Below are positions 5,801 through 6,701 of a DNA stretch of 6,701 nucleotides, piece by piece (the stretch's first letter is position 1; each line of letters begins with the position of its first letter). The DNA lies in the NCBI GenBank assembly GCA_023247285.1, contig JAHFGU010000085.1:1-6701 (forward strand). Direction: 5' to 3'. A program made the position numbers and the translations under genes. The stretch comes from Candidatus Omnitrophota bacterium. Lineage in GTDB: Bacteria > Omnitrophota > Koll11 > Aquiviventales > Aquiviventaceae. Below the pieces are notes generated by a model. The model did not search any database. It was not told the DNA's origin and saw only the letters and a list, made by a program, of their open reading frames with translations.

Positions 5801-6701
5801 GCGCAGCAGGTCGTGACCGGAGCCGTCGAGATGAACCCGAAAGGACAGGTGGTGAAGCAGTGGGCGCCGTACCTTGATCCCGCTTCGACGACGTATCGCG
5901 CGCCGAATGCCGGGGCGCTGGCTCCTCCGGTGACGTACACCTACGATCCGCTGGGCCGGCTGCTGACGGTGACCGAACCGGATGGCGCGGTGAGCTCGAC
6001 CGCCTATGACGACGGGACGGTCACCGTCACCGATGCCAACGGCCATCGCACGCGGCGCACGACCGATAGCGCCGGCCGGCTCGCGACCGTCGACGAGGTC
6101 AACGGCGTGGACACCGCCACCACCACGTATCAGTACGACGCCCGCAACCATCTCACCCAGGTCACCGACTACGCCGGCCACGTCACGCGCCTGACCTACG
6201 ACAGCCTGGGCCGCAAGGTCGCGATGGCGGACCCGGACATGGGCGTGTGGACGTATGCCTACGATGACGTCGATAATCTCACGCGCCAGACCGACGCGCG
6301 CGGCGTGGCGACGGCCTTTGCCTACGACGCGCTCAACCGCCTGACCCAGAAGAGCTATACGGTCCCGGCGGGCTCCGGCATCGCCAATCCCGGCCCGGTT
6401 ATCTACACCTACGAGGATCCGACGCAGCTCTACGCCAAGGGCCAGCTCACGAAAGTCGCGGATGGGTCCGGCTCCTCGAGCTTCACCTATGACAATTTCG
6501 GCCGGCTGGTGACCGAGGCGAAGACCGTGGATGGCACGAGCTACACGCTCCAGCGCGGCTATGACTTGCTGGGTCGGCTGACCCGGCTGGCGTATCCGGA
6601 CGGAGAGGCGGCCATCTACAGCTACGACGCCCAGGGGGGCCTTGCCAGCTTGCAGCTGGGGACCCAGCCGATTGTCACCGCGACGAGGGCGAATGCGGCC
6701 G
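2759..6701 (+). CDS. SpvB / FG-GAP / TcdB-middle / RHS-repeat protein with signal peptide, 3' partial
   Basis: The frame runs open from ATG 2759 to the window end: 1314 complete codons with no stop. The ATG overlaps the upstream TGA (ATGA). Residues 1-37 look like a Sec signal peptide: basic PRKTSVGRR, hydrophobic SVAGAAAAALVVAQLAL, and a likely cut after AEA. Residues 50-335 are an SpvB-type domain (ATMAIPLIVPPGRKGVQPNL, ALTYSSSARNG, VGVGWGLDLGSI). Residues 344-605 hold six FG-GAP-type motifs. Residues 621-720 match the TcdB middle region (PDLLSAIDNGVGGTTTIQY, LPFVLPLVQAV, REFRGFGRVDVLD). From residue 784 on, RHS/YD repeats occur (FAYDAYGNVV, YTYDPLGRLLTV, LTYDSLGRKVA, FTYDNFGRL). In Tc toxins and related polymorphic toxins this scaffold forms a hollow shell around a C-terminal toxin. 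That end is not in the window, so the effector is unknown. An RHS wall protein without a toxin remains possible. Confidence 0.95.
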   Translation, partial: MSAVLPRKTSVGRRSVAGAAAAALVVAQLALPPAAEANHVASASAGSVPPPSISVTQNFQPDLFTGRATMAIPLIVPPGRKGVQPNLALTYSSSARNGWVGVGWGLDLGSIEQSTKNGVPTYAAGAPLTLVMQGVAQELISVAGGYRAKDEGLFLRVEPNTGGAGWVVTDKSGTRYVFGQTSASRIDPSGKVFRWALESVVDPNGNSMSIAYTKDQEQLYPAQILYTAGPGLSPTQRIDFILETGTRPDVERSYRHGGDIPIVTAKRLLYVRMSTLIGGAWTLVRFYEFPYTTSARTGRSLLASITQAAPVGSRLPATRFTYQSQAPSQAITPVSETGLQLLADVDGNGFTDFITYSGGTWTVKCPPGATCTYTSGAMWLSGFGNDTHPLSSPLIADWNGDGLADVGYFTYGGVSGSFAFALSDGRGKFQTGMIPSASFSPTGYPLVGDFNGDGLPDVGIYSHGYWWVALNTGGSFTASAFWQSGVDTDGTPLTGDWNGDGLTDVGVLANQAIAVAYATGHAFRGSPTPVLTGLATTPTPADVNGDGLTDLAGYDWATGSVWSYPSMGAGFLPRQSAATARFTQYATDPGLSVTFGELNGDGLADPIIFKPTAVPELAVSTGSIPDLLSAIDNGVGGTTTIQYRSSATCNNVCPVENIPKLPFVLPLVQAVTLSDGMGGAYTTRYRYELGRYDGAAREFRGFGRVDVLDADNTVATTDFAQDACLKGHATHQEVKDAAGALWTRTEPTWTCQDLGSGIQFARLDQTDTITQDGDASARTVRSRFAYDAYGNVVTAYEEGEPGILGDERVTRTTFLYDTAAWRLSQPSLIQTLDAGGAVVAQRRFTYAGGVNLTKEEEWLAGPPERWLATVLTYDATGNVLTVTDALGRTTTNTYDAEALFLIKITNALGHSRQLTYDPRYGHVTFSTDQNGQTTQTMYDEFGHPFALVGPNDNVSFPTVQYTEDPCINTGFCRAPLMTTIRTRLQSGTPEALLSYAFTDGLGRTIQTRSPAQDPAQQVVTGAVEMNPKGQVVKQWAPYLDPASTTYRAPNAGALAPPVTYTYDPLGRLLTVTEPDGAVSSTAYDDGTVTVTDANGHRTRRTTDSAGRLATVDEVNGVDTATTTYQYDARNHLTQVTDYAGHVTRLTYDSLGRKVAMADPDMGVWTYAYDDVDNLTRQTDARGVATAFAYDALNRLTQKSYTVPAGSGIANPGPVIYTYEDPTQLYAKGQLTKVADGSGSSSFTYDNFGRLVTEAKTVDGTSYTLQRGYDLLGRLTRLAYPDGEAAIYSYDAQGGLASLQLGTQPIVTATRANAA
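3788..4573 (+). repeat. Six FG-GAP/VCBS-type repeats with calcium-loop motifs
   Basis: The motifs are DVDGNGFTD (3788), DWNGDGLAD (3947), DFNGDGLPD (4103), DWNGDGLTD (4244), DVNGDGLTD (4382) and ELNGDGLAD (4547). They are spaced 53, 52, 47, 46 and 55 residues apart. Each DxNGDGxxD loop is the typical calcium-binding turn of one beta-propeller blade. The outer two copies are the least regular: Asn for Asp in the first, Glu for the leading Asp in the last. Six blades agrees with the propeller known in Tc-toxin B subunits. Confidence 0.85.
4607..4920 (+). other. TcdB toxin middle-region-like domain
   Basis: Immediately after the last propeller motif come TGSIPDLLSAIDNGVGGTTT, LPFVLPLVQAVTLSDGMGG, and YELGRYDGAAREFRGFGRVD. 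The 'PDLL-x-x-x-DNG-x-GG' and 'REFRGFG' signatures are characteristic of the segment linking the SpvB/propeller part to the RHS barrel in TcdB/TcaC-like proteins. The usual loop before LPF is replaced by a short cysteine pair (CNNVC). Confidence 0.75.
5108..6690 (+). repeat. RHS/YD repeat array
   Basis: Repeated YDxxGxL/V-type units, including FAYDAYGNVV, LTYDATGNVLTVTDALGRTT, NTYDAEA, LTYDPRYGH, MYDEFGHP, YTYDPLGRLLTVTEPDG, YQYDARNHLTQVTDYAGH, LTYDSLGRKVA, YAYDDVDNLTRQTDARG, FAYDALNRLTQ, FTYDNFGRLV, RGYDLLGRLTRLAYPDG and YSYDAQGGLASL. They are densest from about 5930 to the window end. The conserved RHS core ending (a DPxGL-type junction before the variable tip) has not been reached. Confidence 0.9.

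Noticed and set aside
5168..6181. Long open frame on the minus strand (337 codons)
   Set aside because: It is a shadow of the RHS repeats on the + strand. Its Gly/Arg/Val-rich composition is typical of antisense frames, with no family pattern.
6640..6701. Possible frameshift at the window end, where the repeat reads IVTATRANAA rather than a typical YNAxG unit
   Set aside because: The frame stays open and a degenerate RHS unit is a sufficient explanation. Too little sequence remains to judge.

Overview
This is a GC-rich, almost entirely coding bacterial window with all genes on the + strand. The sequence does not fix the lineage. The mix of LamG, bacterial Ig, SpvB and RHS domains with a REP-associated-type tyrosine transposase suits an environmental, probably diderm, bacterium with large secreted proteins. 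No rRNA, tRNA, CRISPR array, clear promoter or terminator was seen.

Layout. (1) 2-1669 is the 3' part of a large secreted or surface protein that starts upstream. It carries a LamG-like lectin fold, a fragment of a second LamG, a calcium-dependent carbohydrate-binding-module-like domain, an Ig-like domain, an FnIII-like domain, and the first strand of a further Ig-like domain that is cut off by a stop. (2) 1689-2762 is one reading frame. It starts as a Y1/RAYT-type transposase (about 200 residues) and continues without a stop into two Ig-like repeats. (3) 2759-6701 is an uninterrupted frame that leaves the window. It has a signal peptide, SpvB domain, six FG-GAP-type motifs, TcdB-middle-like region and RHS/YD repeats, as in the B component of Tc toxins and in wall-associated RHS proteins. 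Its C-terminal tip, where a toxin domain would lie, is outside the window.

The simplest reading is that a transposase gene of about 685 bp inserted into the Ig array of the upstream protein. The Ig domain that breaks off at 1666 resumes near 2352, shifted by one frame. The downstream Ig repeats are now attached to the transposase frame, and that frame's stop overlaps the start of the RHS gene by four bases (ATGA). Before insertion, a long LamG/CBM/Ig protein would have been directly and probably translationally coupled to the SpvB-RHS protein. The transposase has Gln-Val-His where the family has the His-Val-His metal-binding motif, so it may be inactive.

Other points are the near-exclusive pairing of cysteines in the RHS protein (eight in 1314 residues, in four local pairs) and the match of the six FG-GAP motifs to the six-bladed propeller of Tc-toxin B subunits, here on a protein with an export signal.
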